Below, piece by piece: positions 1 to 8,428 of a stretch of 64,000 nt of DNA. Position numbers and translations under genes: made by a program. The stretch's first letter is position 1, and each line of letters opens with the position of its first letter. The DNA is from Ruminiclostridium papyrosolvens C7 (GTDB lineage Bacteria > Bacillota > Clostridia > Acetivibrionales > DSM-1351): contig NZ_ATAY01000088.1 in NCBI RefSeq assembly GCF_000421965.1, positions 62,001-126,000 on the forward strand, given 5' to 3'. The notes beneath the pieces were generated by a model, which had not been told where the DNA came from, made no database searches, and saw nothing but the letters and a program-made list of their open reading frames with translations.

Positions 1-1
1 A

Positions 2-775
2 TCCACAGTAGAAAGCCTTGTCCTGCTGGATGAGGTAGGCTCAGGAACTGATCCGGCAGAAGGCATGGGTATAGCTACTGCAATTCTGGAAGAACTAAAA
101 AACAAAGGCTGCTTGTTTGTGGCAACCACTCATTACCCCGAAATAAAGGACTATGCCAGAAATACACCCGGTCTTGTAAATGCTAGAATGGCTTTTGACA
201 AGGAAAGTCTTAAACCTTTGTATAGACTTGAAATTGGTGAGGCAGGAGAAAGCTGTGCCCTGTATATTGCAAAAAGGTTGGGCTTTCCTGCACATCTTCT
301 CAGGCTTGCTCACGAGGCTGCCTATAAGGAGTACCACTCCACCAAGGTTATTGCTTCGGAAAATAAAAAAGCTTTTTTAAGCTCTATTGGGCAGGAAAAC
401 CAGTCTGGAATTCAACCAGACTTAAAATCATCTGTCCTTATTAGGGAAAACCTAAAAAGGAATTTGCCTCAAAACCGAAGCAGCAAATTTAACATAGGAG
501 ACAGTGTTATGGTCTTTCCACAGAAAGTATTGGGACTGGTATATCAAAAAGCCAATGAGCATGGCGAAATAGGTGTTCAGATTAAAGGGCAAAAAAAGCT
601 TATCCCCCACAAAAGATTAAAGCTCCACGTACTTGCCAGTGAGCTGTACCCGCCCGACTACGATTTTTCAATAATATTTGATACTGTTGAAAATCGCAAA
701 GCAAGACACAAGATGGGAAAAAGACACAATCCTGACTTAATTATAGAATATGACAATGATATGACTGAAAAGTAG
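2..775 (+). CDS. MutS2-like DNA repair ATPase, 3' part
   Basis: This is the C-terminal end of a MutS-family ATPase; its 5' part lies outside the window and the frame is open from base 2. The visible N-terminus carries the Walker B and D-loop motif LLDEVGSGTDPAEG, followed by the switch histidine region TTHYPEIKDYA, both typical of the MutS/MutS2 ATPase domain. A roughly 150-residue tail follows the ATPase core. MutS2 proteins usually end in an Smr nuclease domain with a DxH motif near the C-terminus; I do not see one, and the tail instead looks like a KOW-like beta segment (FNIGDSVMVFPQK) plus a basic end. I therefore call it MutS2-like rather than MutS2. MutS2 proteins act on branched DNA or stalled ribosomes; which applies here cannot be told. 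Confidence 0.85.
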   Translation, partial: STVESLVLLDEVGSGTDPAEGMGIATAILEELKNKGCLFVATTHYPEIKDYARNTPGLVNARMAFDKESLKPLYRLEIGEAGESCALYIAKRLGFPAHLLRLAHEAAYKEYHSTKVIASENKKAFLSSIGQENQSGIQPDLKSSVLIRENLKRNLPQNRSSKFNIGDSVMVFPQKVLGLVYQKANEHGEIGVQIKGQKKLIPHKRLKLHVLASELYPPDYDFSIIFDTVENRKARHKMGKRHNPDLIIEYDNDMTEK

Positions 776-826
776 CAAAAAAAAAGAAAAGCAGATAAAG
801 TAAATTTATCAGCTTTTCTTTTTTAT
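776..826. terminator. Bidirectional intrinsic terminator
   Basis: An A-rich arm ending in AAGAAAAGC pairs with GCTTTTCTT, with T-runs on both strands. It would end the MutS2-like gene on the plus strand and tRNA-His on the minus strand. Confidence 0.75.
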
Positions 827-827
827 A

Positions 828-905
<78 letters not shown>

Positions 906-938
906 ATTTATCAGTATGTCCCGCAAGACACATTTGAT

Positions 939-967
939 ATTTTACGGTACAATGTTACTTTTGTCAA
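939..967 (-). promoter_or_regulatory. Sigma-A promoter of tRNA-His
   Basis: On the minus strand a perfect -35 TTGACA (962-967) is followed after 17 bases by TAAAAT (939-944), about 35 bases upstream of the tRNA. Confidence 0.8.
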
Positions 968-1246
968 TAGAAAATAAATTATTTTTCACTATTTTTTATT
1001 ATCTAGCTCAAATACTATAAAAATACTGTAAATAAAGTATTTCTTTGCAATTCACGAATCCATTTAGCCTCTTTTATGTAATATTTTTACATTAATTATT
1101 CTAAATTTATTGCTTATTATTTTTTCAAAGTGTATAATAAAAGTGCAAAGCTTATAATTTCTTATACTGATTCATAACATCCTTTTTGGTCCGTAATGTT
1201 TAAGTTCTTATATGCTCAGCAATAAAATTTTATAGGAGGTAGACCC
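968..1246 (+). promoter_or_regulatory. Promoter and leader of the zinc-ribbon gene
   Basis: With 906-967 this makes a 341-base gene-free stretch. It is AT-rich. A plus-strand promoter is visible: TTGCTT (1110-1115), a 17-base gap, and TATAAT (1133-1138). Transcription would start near 1145, leaving an untranslated leader of about 100 bases before the strong AGGAGGT site at 1234-1240. No known riboswitch is recognised in the leader. Confidence 0.6.
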
Positions 1247-1423
1247 ATGGAAGATAAAACTCTTACTTGTAAAGATTGCGGCGCAACTTTTACATTTACG
1301 GTTGGCGAGCAACAATTCTACGCCGAAAAAGGATTCACTAATGAACCAGCTAGATGTCCTGATTGCAGAAGAGCTAAGAAGGCATCACAGAAAAGCTTTA
1401 ATGGCGGATTTAACAGAAGGTAA
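1247..1423 (+). CDS. Zinc-ribbon mini-protein
   Basis: This 58-residue protein starts at the ATG seven bases after AGGAGGT. It holds two cysteine pairs, TCKDCG near residue 8 and RCPDCRR near residue 38, spaced as in a zinc ribbon. The rest, an aromatic-rich stretch and a basic, Gly/Asn/Arg C-terminus, matches small proteins annotated as probable zinc-ribbon domain (zf-trcl type), abundant in Clostridia. A nucleic-acid binding role is likely from the fold and charge, but no specific function is known to me. It is monocistronic, with its own promoter and terminator. The roughly 100-base leader resembles those of cold-shock genes, which is only suggestive. Confidence 0.85.
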   Translation: MEDKTLTCKDCGATFTFTVGEQQFYAEKGFTNEPARCPDCRRAKKASQKSFNGGFNRR

Positions 1424-1448
1424 TTTTCGTAATTAAGAGCAAATTTTA

Positions 1449-1476
1449 AGCCCCTGAAGCATCAGGGGCTTTTTGA
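1449..1476. terminator. Intrinsic terminator between convergent genes
   Basis: AGCCCCTGA and TCAGGGGCT form a 9-bp GC-rich stem with a 4-base loop, followed by TTTTT on the plus strand. It ends the zinc-ribbon gene and lies against the end of galM. Confidence 0.9.
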
Positions 1477-1478
1477 TT

Positions 1479-2543
1479 TTATTTATTTAAAAATTTATAT
1501 ATAGTTACATAATGATATGTTTCATTGGCTCTGAGAATCGGTGAAGGAAAATTCTTATGCTTCATTGCATTAGGGAAAAACTGTGTTTCAAGGCAAAGTC
1601 CCGTTCTCTTGTTGTAAACAGTATGTTTTTTTCCAATCAACTCTACCTTTTCATTTAAATGATTCCCGGAATAAAACTGTAGGCCCGGTTTTGTTGTGAA
1701 TACCTGCATAGCACGGCCGCTTTCAGGGGCATACAGCTCACAGGCAACTTCATTTATATTTCCTTTTGTATTCAGTACCCAGTTATGGTCGTAACCTTGA
1801 CCATATACAATCTGCTCGTCGCCGCTAGAAATCCCTTCTGAAAAACTACTCAATTTAGTAAAGTCCATTACCGTACCTTTAACATCTCTAATTTCTCCGG
1901 TAGGAATACATTCATCATTTACAGGAGTAAATTTGTCTGCATTAATATATATATGATGTTTCAAAACATCTCCGGAATCATGTCCGGATAGGTTGAAGTA
2001 TGCATGGTTTGTAAGATTTACAACCGTGTCCTTATCAGAAACAGCATTATAGTCTATTTTTAACTCATTATCTTCTGAAAGTGAATATTCTACCTTTACG
2101 TTTAGATTTCCGGGGTAATTTTCTTCACCGTCAGGGCTAGTATGAGTCAGAACTAACTTTTGAAATCCTTTTTCTTCTTGTATTTCAGCATTCCATACTA
2201 CATTATGAAAACCTATTGTACCACCGTGAAGATGGTTATTACCATCATTCTTCACAAGTTCGTAAACTTTTCCGTTTAATTCGAATTCAGCACCTTCAAT
2301 ACGATTGCCGTGCCTTCCAATTAACGCTCCCATATATGCATCATTTTCCATATATCTTTTAATATCATCGAATCCCAGAGCAATGTCCGCAATCTTTCCG
2401 TTTTTATCCGGCATAAGTATAGAAACAATAGTTCCTCCGTAGTTTAATATATCTACAGACATATTGTTTGAATTTTTCAAGGTATAAATATCTACTTGAG
2501 TACCATTCGGCATTTTTGCAAAATTCTTCTTAGTTATTGACAA
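1479..2543 (-). CDS. galM: Aldose 1-epimerase
   Basis: Mutarotase interconverting alpha and beta anomers of aldoses such as galactose and glucose, first step of the Leloir pathway. The family marks are visible: NHAYFNLSG with the catalytic His, the substrate region GALIGRHGNRIEGA, and the C-terminal GLCLETQFFPNA carrying the catalytic Glu. The length (about 354 residues) is normal. I chose a TTG start at 2543 because AGGAGG (2551-2556) sits 8 bases before it; an in-frame ATG at 2567 contains this ribosome site within its coding sequence and has no site of its own. The gene lies alone between a terminator and the ABC exporter, so it does not sit in a gal operon here. Confidence in the function is high, in the start moderate. 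Confidence 0.93.
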   Translation of the reverse strand: MSITKKNFAKMPNGTQVDIYTLKNSNNMSVDILNYGGTIVSILMPDKNGKIADIALGFDDIKRYMENDAYMGALIGRHGNRIEGAEFELNGKVYELVKNDGNNHLHGGTIGFHNVVWNAEIQEEKGFQKLVLTHTSPDGEENYPGNLNVKVEYSLSEDNELKIDYNAVSDKDTVVNLTNHAYFNLSGHDSGDVLKHHIYINADKFTPVNDECIPTGEIRDVKGTVMDFTKLSSFSEGISSGDEQIVYGQGYDHNWVLNTKGNINEVACELYAPESGRAMQVFTTKPGLQFYSGNHLNEKVELIGKKHTVYNKRTGLCLETQFFPNAMKHKNFPSPILRANETYHYVTIYKFLNK

Positions 2544-2550
2544 TGTTATT

Positions 2551-2556
2551 TCCTCC
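2551..2556 (-). promoter_or_regulatory. Ribosome site that fixes the galM start
   Basis: AGGAGG on the minus strand, 8 bases upstream of TTG at 2543. It lies inside the longer ATG-started frame, which argues that the TTG is the real start. Confidence 0.7.
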
Positions 2557-2627
2557 TGTAAATTCATTCTATATTACTATATATTTAACTATATAATAAT
2601 TCAATATAACATGTACTGTAAACACTT

Positions 2628-4406
2628 TTATCCTGCTTCCATAACACTGAATTGAGAATTATATAATTTGTAATAGTATCCTCTCGCCGCCATTAGCTCG
2701 TCGTGTGTTCCCCTTTCAACAATTGACCCGTTATCAACATACATAATACAATGGGCATTTTTTATTGTTGAGAGCCTGTGAGCTATAATAAATGAGGTTC
2801 TTCCAACCAGAAGGCCTTGCAGCCCTTTTTGCAGTGCAAGCTCTGTTCTTGTATCAATGCTTGAGGTTGCTTCATCCAGTATCAGTATTCTGGGGTCTGC
2901 CAGAAGTGCTCTGGCAAAGGAAATAAGCTGCCTTTCACCGATTGAAAGTCTTGTACCTCTTTCATTTATCTCTGTATAGTAGCCATTTGGCATATTCATA
3001 ATAAATTCATGTGCACAAACGGTTTTTGCAGCCCTGATGGCCTCTTCATCCGTGGCATCCGGCCTTGCATATTTTATATTGCTCATAACCGTACCTGAGA
3101 AAAGGAAGGTATCTTGCAACATTACTCCCATCTGTTTCCGCAGAGACTCTAGCTGTACTTCTATTATATTTATACCGTCAATCAGCACCTCTCCCTCCTG
3201 AACATCATAGAACCTGCTCAGAAGATTAATTATGGTACTTTTCCCTGCTCCCGTAGGGCCTACCAATGCTATTGTGCTTCCCGGTTGGAATCTGAAGTTT
3301 ATCTTGTCAAGAATCTTTTTACCTTCTTCATAGCTGAAACTCACGTTTCTGAATTCCACAGCTCCCTTTACCTCAGGCATTGGAATGGCTCCCGGCAGAT
3401 TTTCTATAGAAACCTCCTCATCCAGTGTCTCAAATATTCTTTCAAGATATGCCATGGCATTTATCATTGCGTTGTAGAAATTCCCCAGATTGCTTATAGG
3501 CTGCCAGAACCTTGATATATAGCTGGTAAATGCAATCAGAACCCCTATGGTTATCCCCTTTACCCAGAATATTCCGCCAAAATAAAGTATTATTATACCG
3601 ATTGTTGAAATGGTTTCTATTATGGGCCACAATACGAAATTGGCTTTTACGAATCTCATCCATGCCCTTCTGTAAATCTTGTTTAATTCATGAAAAATAC
3701 CTTGGTTCTGTTCCTCTCTTGCAAAGGACTGAGTTACCTTAACTCCACATATGCTTTCATGTATATAGGCGTTGAGGTTTGACTGCTTCATGCTCAATGC
3801 CTGTGTATTTTTCCTCTGAATATTTTTTATTAACATTATGCATATAAATAATGGAGGAAGTCCAATCATACTGATTAAGGTAAGCTTCACATTTATAAAG
3901 AGCATGAAAACTATTATGCATACAAGGGTGAACATATCTGTTATAAAGTTTATAAAACCGTTTGTAAGCAGGTCGCTAAGTGAGTTTACATAATTTACGA
4001 CTCTTACAAGTATTTTTCCATGGGGACGACTGTCATAATAAGAAAAAGGAAGTTTCTGAATCTTATAGAATATGTCTTCCCTTATCTTTTTGACTACATT
4101 GTTCCCAAGCTGAGACATGAGGATTACCCTGAATTTAAAACATATCGCATTTACTATCAGAGTTACTACAAAAATTCCTGATAGAATAACCAGTCCCTTT
4201 ATATTACCGGCGGGTATCTTGTAATCTATTGCATTCTGTACAAGAAGCGGGCCGATAAGGTTTGCAACGCTTGCAGTAAGCATCAATAAAACTGTTACAA
4301 ACATTGTAAGCTTGTATGGTTTCAAGTACTTTAAAAGTCTTATAAGGTCTTTCATTTTGAATTTTGTTAATAATTCTTCATCGACATCATATTTGTTTCT
4401 TGCCAT
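2628..4406 (-). CDS. ABC exporter half-transporter, catalytic Walker B subunit
   Basis: A type IV ABC exporter with an N-terminal six-helix membrane domain (about residues 30-310) and a C-terminal ATPase domain. Walker A is GPTGAGKST (383-391), Walker B is ILILDE (507-512) with the catalytic Glu present, and the H-loop is IIAHRLS. The signature motif is LSIGE (487-491) instead of LSGGQ. Its start codon directly follows the stop of the upstream partner gene (TAAATG), with the ribosome site inside that gene, so the two are translationally coupled. Together they match heterodimeric exporters such as BmrCD, LmrCD and TM287/288, which pump drugs, lipids or peptides; the substrate here is unknown. 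The odd signature would face the partner's defective site. Confidence 0.93.
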   Translation of the reverse strand: MARNKYDVDEELLTKFKMKDLIRLLKYLKPYKLTMFVTVLLMLTASVANLIGPLLVQNAIDYKIPAGNIKGLVILSGIFVVTLIVNAICFKFRVILMSQLGNNVVKKIREDIFYKIQKLPFSYYDSRPHGKILVRVVNYVNSLSDLLTNGFINFITDMFTLVCIIVFMLFINVKLTLISMIGLPPLFICIMLIKNIQRKNTQALSMKQSNLNAYIHESICGVKVTQSFAREEQNQGIFHELNKIYRRAWMRFVKANFVLWPIIETISTIGIIILYFGGIFWVKGITIGVLIAFTSYISRFWQPISNLGNFYNAMINAMAYLERIFETLDEEVSIENLPGAIPMPEVKGAVEFRNVSFSYEEGKKILDKINFRFQPGSTIALVGPTGAGKSTIINLLSRFYDVQEGEVLIDGINIIEVQLESLRKQMGVMLQDTFLFSGTVMSNIKYARPDATDEEAIRAAKTVCAHEFIMNMPNGYYTEINERGTRLSIGERQLISFARALLADPRILILDEATSSIDTRTELALQKGLQGLLVGRTSFIIAHRLSTIKNAHCIMYVDNGSIVERGTHDELMAARGYYYKLYNSQFSVMEAG

Positions 4407-6152
4407 TTAGCCCACCTCCTTTTCATCTAGTCCGTCAAAGTCCCCGTACTGGCTTTGATAAACATTGTAGTAATAACCCTTTAAATTCAACAGTTCCTTA
4501 TGTGTTCCCTGCTCAATTATCTGTCCGCCATTCAATACAATAATTTTGTCTGCATTTTTCACGGATGATATTCTGTGTGCAATAATAAAAGTGGTTTTAT
4601 TATTGTAAAAGGACCTTAGTGTCCTGTGAATTTCAAATTCTGTTTCCATGTCAACACTGGAGGTTGTATCGTCCAGGATAAGTATGGACGGGTCTTTGAG
4701 TATTGCCCTCGCTAAAGCAATTCTCTGTCTCTGACCGCCGGAAAGCCCGACTCCGCGTTCTCCTATAATGGTATCATAGCCCTCAGGCAAGGATGATATG
4801 AAATCATCGGCATCTGCTATACCGGCTGCCTGCTTTATGCTCTCATAGGGAGCATCAGGCACACCATAAGCAATATTCCCTTCTATAGTATCTGAAAAAA
4901 GGAATACGTCCTGCATTGCAACTGATACTTTTGAACGCAGTGTTCTCAAATCCATATCCTTTACATTTACATTGTCAATAAGTACTTCTCCTTCGCTGCA
5001 ATCATAAAATCTGCATATCAGGTTTACAAGGGTGGATTTTCCTGACCCTGTAGGGCCGATTATTGCAACTGTTTCTCCCGGCTTGGCTTTGAGGCTCACA
5101 TTTTTCAATACTTCGTCATTATCGTAACCGAAGCTGACATTTTTGAATTCAACGAATCCCGTAATTTCTTTTTTAGCAGCCTTTTCTATATTGCTTATTG
5201 CTGATTCATTATTCAGATATTCACGTATTTTGTCTGCTGATGCATTGAATCTTTGTATGTCATTAATAAGCCAGCCGAAGTTCCTCATTGGATTACCCAG
5301 TGCCCATACTATAGAGTTAAAGGTTACCAACTCGCCTATTGATATCTTATTATTAATTGTAAGTATTCCCCCCACAATCAAAATAATCAGCGAAAGAGTT
5401 CCGGCCAGAGCATCTATAATGGGAAGATATTTTGACCATACTTTTGCGGAATCCATGTTTCTCTGACGATAGGCTTCGTTTTCCTTGTCAAATTTGTTTA
5501 TTTCTATGTATTCTGTTGCAAAAGCCTTTATTACCCTGTTTCCACTGATATTTTCCTGTACAACGGAATTGAGCCTGGAAAATTGTTCCCTTATTGCAGA
5601 GAAAGTTGGTCTAACGTCACCTGCCAACCTTATTGCAGCCCATGCAAGAAAAGGTACAACAAGAAGCATAGCCAGAGTAAACTGCCAGTTGATAGTAAAT
5701 AACAGTGTTACGGCAAAAATAAATATTGCAGCGTTTTCAAAAACCATGTATATTACCCATGAAATGAGATGGCGCACAGTATCCATATCTCCTGTCATTC
5801 TTGCCATAATGTCACCGGTTCTGGTGGTGTCAAAAAATTTGAAATCCATATTCTGAAGCTTTTGGTACATACTCTCCCTGATTTTCATATAAGCTCCCTG
5901 AGATATGGTTTCAAACATAATCTGATACGAAAACCTGATTATAGATTTTATAATCGTAGCTGCCAACATAAGCATACACAGCTTTAAAAGCATGTCGTGA
6001 TGGCTTTGCTTAATTACCTTGTCAATTATTATGCCGGAGACATACGGGGTAACCATACTAAGAGCGGAAGCCACCAATACAAATATCAGGGCAATACACA
6101 TTCGGAGTTTATATTTTCTGATATACTTCCAAACCCACTTCACATTTTCCAT
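4407..6152 (-). CDS. ABC exporter half-transporter, degenerate-site subunit
   Basis: Partner of the next gene, with the same architecture: an N-terminal membrane domain (about residues 15-300) and an ATPase domain with Walker A GPTGSGKST (366-374) and a canonical LSGGQ signature (470-474). Walker B reads ILILDD (490-495): the usual catalytic Glu is Asp495. In heterodimeric exporters the degenerate site is built from this Walker B and the partner's altered signature, exactly the pairing seen here (D495 with the partner's LSIGE). One site should hydrolyse ATP and the other mainly bind it. It is the first gene of a two-gene operon, with a promoter facing the divergent AraC-type regulator, a plausible but unproven controller. 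Confidence 0.93.
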   Translation of the reverse strand: MENVKWVWKYIRKYKLRMCIALIFVLVASALSMVTPYVSGIIIDKVIKQSHHDMLLKLCMLMLAATIIKSIIRFSYQIMFETISQGAYMKIRESMYQKLQNMDFKFFDTTRTGDIMARMTGDMDTVRHLISWVIYMVFENAAIFIFAVTLLFTINWQFTLAMLLVVPFLAWAAIRLAGDVRPTFSAIREQFSRLNSVVQENISGNRVIKAFATEYIEINKFDKENEAYRQRNMDSAKVWSKYLPIIDALAGTLSLIILIVGGILTINNKISIGELVTFNSIVWALGNPMRNFGWLINDIQRFNASADKIREYLNNESAISNIEKAAKKEITGFVEFKNVSFGYDNDEVLKNVSLKAKPGETVAIIGPTGSGKSTLVNLICRFYDCSEGEVLIDNVNVKDMDLRTLRSKVSVAMQDVFLFSDTIEGNIAYGVPDAPYESIKQAAGIADADDFISSLPEGYDTIIGERGVGLSGGQRQRIALARAILKDPSILILDDTTSSVDMETEFEIHRTLRSFYNNKTTFIIAHRISSVKNADKIIVLNGGQIIEQGTHKELLNLKGYYYNVYQSQYGDFDGLDEKEVG

Positions 6153-6191
6153 AATAAATCCCTTTCACAATGCCATTAATTTTCTTTATTA

Positions 6192-6215
6192 ATTATAATT
6201 GATAAGTTTTCTTAT
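6192..6215 (-). promoter_or_regulatory. Promoter region of the ABC exporter operon with a palindrome
   Basis: A minus-strand -10 box TATAAT lies at 6192-6197. No good -35 is seen at the right distance, as often at activator-dependent promoters. The inverted repeat ATAAG-TTTT-CTTAT (6202-6215) falls between the -10 and the missing -35 and could be an operator. The divergent AraC-type gene is the nearest candidate regulator. Confidence 0.4.
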
Positions 6216-6362
6216 GGAATGGATATTCTTTATCTGGTAATGTACATTTTTATCAATATTAACAGACTTAATTTCATAGTTGCCGATTGGAATAAAATTT
6301 AGTTTGTGATAAGATAAGATTACTCTGCACCATATATATTGTAAACAACAGGGGTGATTCTT

Positions 6363-7211
6363 TTGTGTAAGCCGGAAATCTGTGCCGAAAATTTCAATCC
6401 AACATTGCTATATGCATTCATTAATATGGTTAATTCCGAAAGCCATGTTACACTACATACACACGACTTTACTGAAGTAAAAATTATCCTGTCGGGATAT
6501 TTTACATATATAATAGATGATAAATTATATGAAGTAGCCAAAGGGAATATTATTATAATAAACCCCGGTGTAAAACATAAAAAGATTATTCCGGAGGGAG
6601 TTAATATTGAGGAGTTTAATTATGCCTTAAGCAATTTACAGTTTAAGGAACTTCCTGAAAATTTCCTTATTGAACCAACTTCCCAGCCTGTTTTTAGTTT
6701 GCCCATTCATCAACCAGAAATAATAAAGTGTATTAATGAAACAATAAGCGAACAGGAAAAAAATGAGCCTTACTGCGATTTATTCATAAAAAGCAGCATA
6801 ATGAAACTGACTGCGCTGTTACACAGGGGGATGACTGCAAATAAGGAAAGAACACAAAAAACAAGACTTGATATTCAAACCTCCGAAAAGACATATATCG
6901 TAAACGACATTCTTGAGTATCTGAGTTCAAATTATATGAAACAGATTTCTCTATACAGAATAGCTCACAATATGTATCTGAGTCCTGTTTATATCTCTAA
7001 AATATTCAAGGAAGAAACAGGTGAATCACCAATAAATCATTTAATAAGGATTCGCCTTACAAAAGCACGGGAACTGCTGATGTCAGGCGACATGCCTATT
7101 AAAACCGTTGCTAGAAGTGTAGGGTATGATGATGCCTTTTACTTTAGTAAGCTTTATAAGAAATACTACGGAATTCCTCCTTCAATGGAAAAAAGAAAAA
7201 ACGCAGGTTGA
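6363..7211 (+). CDS. AraC-family transcriptional regulator
   Basis: The protein has an N-terminal cupin-like ligand domain (HTHDFTEVKIILSG near residue 30, and NPGVKHKKI) and a C-terminal pair of helix-turn-helix units (about residues 180-280). The second carries the family pattern VARSVGYDDAFYFSKLYKKYYGIPP. Length is normal for the one-component sugar- or metabolite-responsive members. AGGGGTG at 6350-6356 is 6 bases before a TTG at 6363, which I take as the start; a GTG at 6354 overlaps that site. The gene is divergent from the ABC exporter operon with about 200 bases between them, so control of the exporter is the simplest hypothesis. It converges on the ZIP transporter with only 7 bases between, and no terminator is visible there. 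Confidence 0.9.
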   Translation: MCKPEICAENFNPTLLYAFINMVNSESHVTLHTHDFTEVKIILSGYFTYIIDDKLYEVAKGNIIIINPGVKHKKIIPEGVNIEEFNYALSNLQFKELPENFLIEPTSQPVFSLPIHQPEIIKCINETISEQEKNEPYCDLFIKSSIMKLTALLHRGMTANKERTQKTRLDIQTSEKTYIVNDILEYLSSNYMKQISLYRIAHNMYLSPVYISKIFKEETGESPINHLIRIRLTKARELLMSGDMPIKTVARSVGYDDAFYFSKLYKKYYGIPPSMEKRKNAG

Positions 7212-7218
7212 TAGATGC

Positions 7219-8037
7219 CTATCCAAGGGCAACATCCAGTATCATCATTACTGTAAAACCTATAATACATCCTGCGGTAGCCATATGTGTACTTTTGTGG
7301 CTTCCGCTCTGGGCTTCCGGAATAAGTTCTTCCACAACAACAAATATCATTGCTCCTGCAGCAAATGCAAGTGCATACGGAAGGATATGCTGTACATACA
7401 TTACAAGTGCGGCTCCCAAAACACCTGCAATAGGCTCAACAAGACCGGAAGCTTGCCCGTATAGAAAGCTTTTTGTACGGGATAAACCCTCCCTCCTTAA
7501 TGGTATTGACACTGCGGCACCCTCGGGAAAATTCTGAATTCCAATTCCCACGGCAACAGCAATTGCAGATAACAAGGTTATATTGTTAAATCCATTTGCC
7601 GCAGCTCCGAAAGCTACTCCCACAGCAAGTCCCTCAGGTATATTATGTAAAGTTATCGAAAATACAAGTAGTATACTTCGCCTCAGCTTTGTTGATATTC
7701 CTTCGCTCTCCCCATCTTTAGAGTTTAAATGCATATGCGGAATAATCTTATCGGCCATGTAGAGAAAAACCGCACCTGCTATAAAGCCCAAAGCGGCAAC
7801 AAGCCATGCAGGTATTTTTGATGAATTTTCCGCCATTTCTATTGCAGGAGCCAGCAAAGACCAAAAGCTTGCCGCAATCATTACGCCTGCTGCAAAGCCA
7901 AGCATTGTATTAAGAAGGCGTTGGTTTATTTCCTTGAAAAAGAAAACCATTGCAGCTCCCAATGCTGTTAGCGCCCAAGTTGCCAATGTAGCAAAAAGCG
8001 CCAGTAATACAGGATTTTGATTATTCAACCATTCCAT
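7219..8037 (-). CDS. ZIP-family metal transporter
   Basis: A 272-residue, about eight-helix membrane protein of the ZIP family (GufA/ZupT branch), which takes up zinc or related divalent metals. The two hallmark helices are present: HNIPEGLAVG in TM4 and QNFPEGAAVS in TM5, whose His, Asn, Glu and Pro residues build the binuclear metal site. The variable loop holds IPHMHLNSKDGE, a short metal-binding-type segment. Length is that of the bacterial family. A candidate Zur-type operator was not recognised upstream. The exact metal cannot be told from sequence. Confidence 0.92.
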   Translation of the reverse strand: MEWLNNQNPVLLALFATLATWALTALGAAMVFFFKEINQRLLNTMLGFAAGVMIAASFWSLLAPAIEMAENSSKIPAWLVAALGFIAGAVFLYMADKIIPHMHLNSKDGESEGISTKLRRSILLVFSITLHNIPEGLAVGVAFGAAANGFNNITLLSAIAVAVGIGIQNFPEGAAVSIPLRREGLSRTKSFLYGQASGLVEPIAGVLGAALVMYVQHILPYALAFAAGAMIFVVVEELIPEAQSGSHKSTHMATAGCIIGFTVMMILDVALG

Positions 8038-8169
8038 AATGTCTCACCTTTCAAACATACATTTTTACGAATATATTAATACCCTTATTTATTAAAAGTA
8101 AACAATACATTGCCCTATTCCAATTAAGAAAATAGTAATATTAACTAACCTACAAAAGTTTTAAAATAA

Positions 8170-8400
8170 AGTCATAGTCTCCCTATCCTGCTGTGGGTAA
8201 GGCCTGCAACCAAAAGCCACGCCGTTGAACAGATATCTGTATAGTTACTGTAAATAATTGGGGGGTTGTTACATCCGGGCATGAGTGTTAACATAATGTC
8301 CATACCCCGGTAGGCTGATGAATATTACGCTGATAATTCTTTTGGCAGAAGCAACGTCGCAAGAACGCTGATTATGGGCAAGAAGAAGGAACGAACGTAA
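8170..8400 (+). other. Long, structured-looking leader upstream of the CAP gene
   Basis: The 391-base gap 8038-8428 is AT-rich at first (8040-8165), then richer in G and C from about 8170. That part contains several possible stems: CCGGG (8275-8279) with CCCCGG (8305-8310), or alternatively GGGCAT with ATGTCC inside it, and the palindrome ACAGATATCTGT near 8230. Two near-repeats (ACGCTGATAA and ACGCTGATTA) occur near 8327 and 8365. There is no open frame with a ribosome site before the CAP gene. I compared it by eye with c-di-GMP, c-di-AMP, cobalamin, lysine, SAM, T-box, M-box and fluoride classes and found no match. It is either an unrecognised cis-regulatory RNA or a separate small RNA. Confidence 0.4.
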
Positions 8401-8428
8401 AATTAATCGAAACTAATGGAGGTAAAAT

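Noticed and set aside
8170-8400. ydaO-type c-di-AMP or other named riboswitch before the CAP gene
   Set aside because: The conserved cores of the named classes are not found; kept only as an unassigned structured leader.
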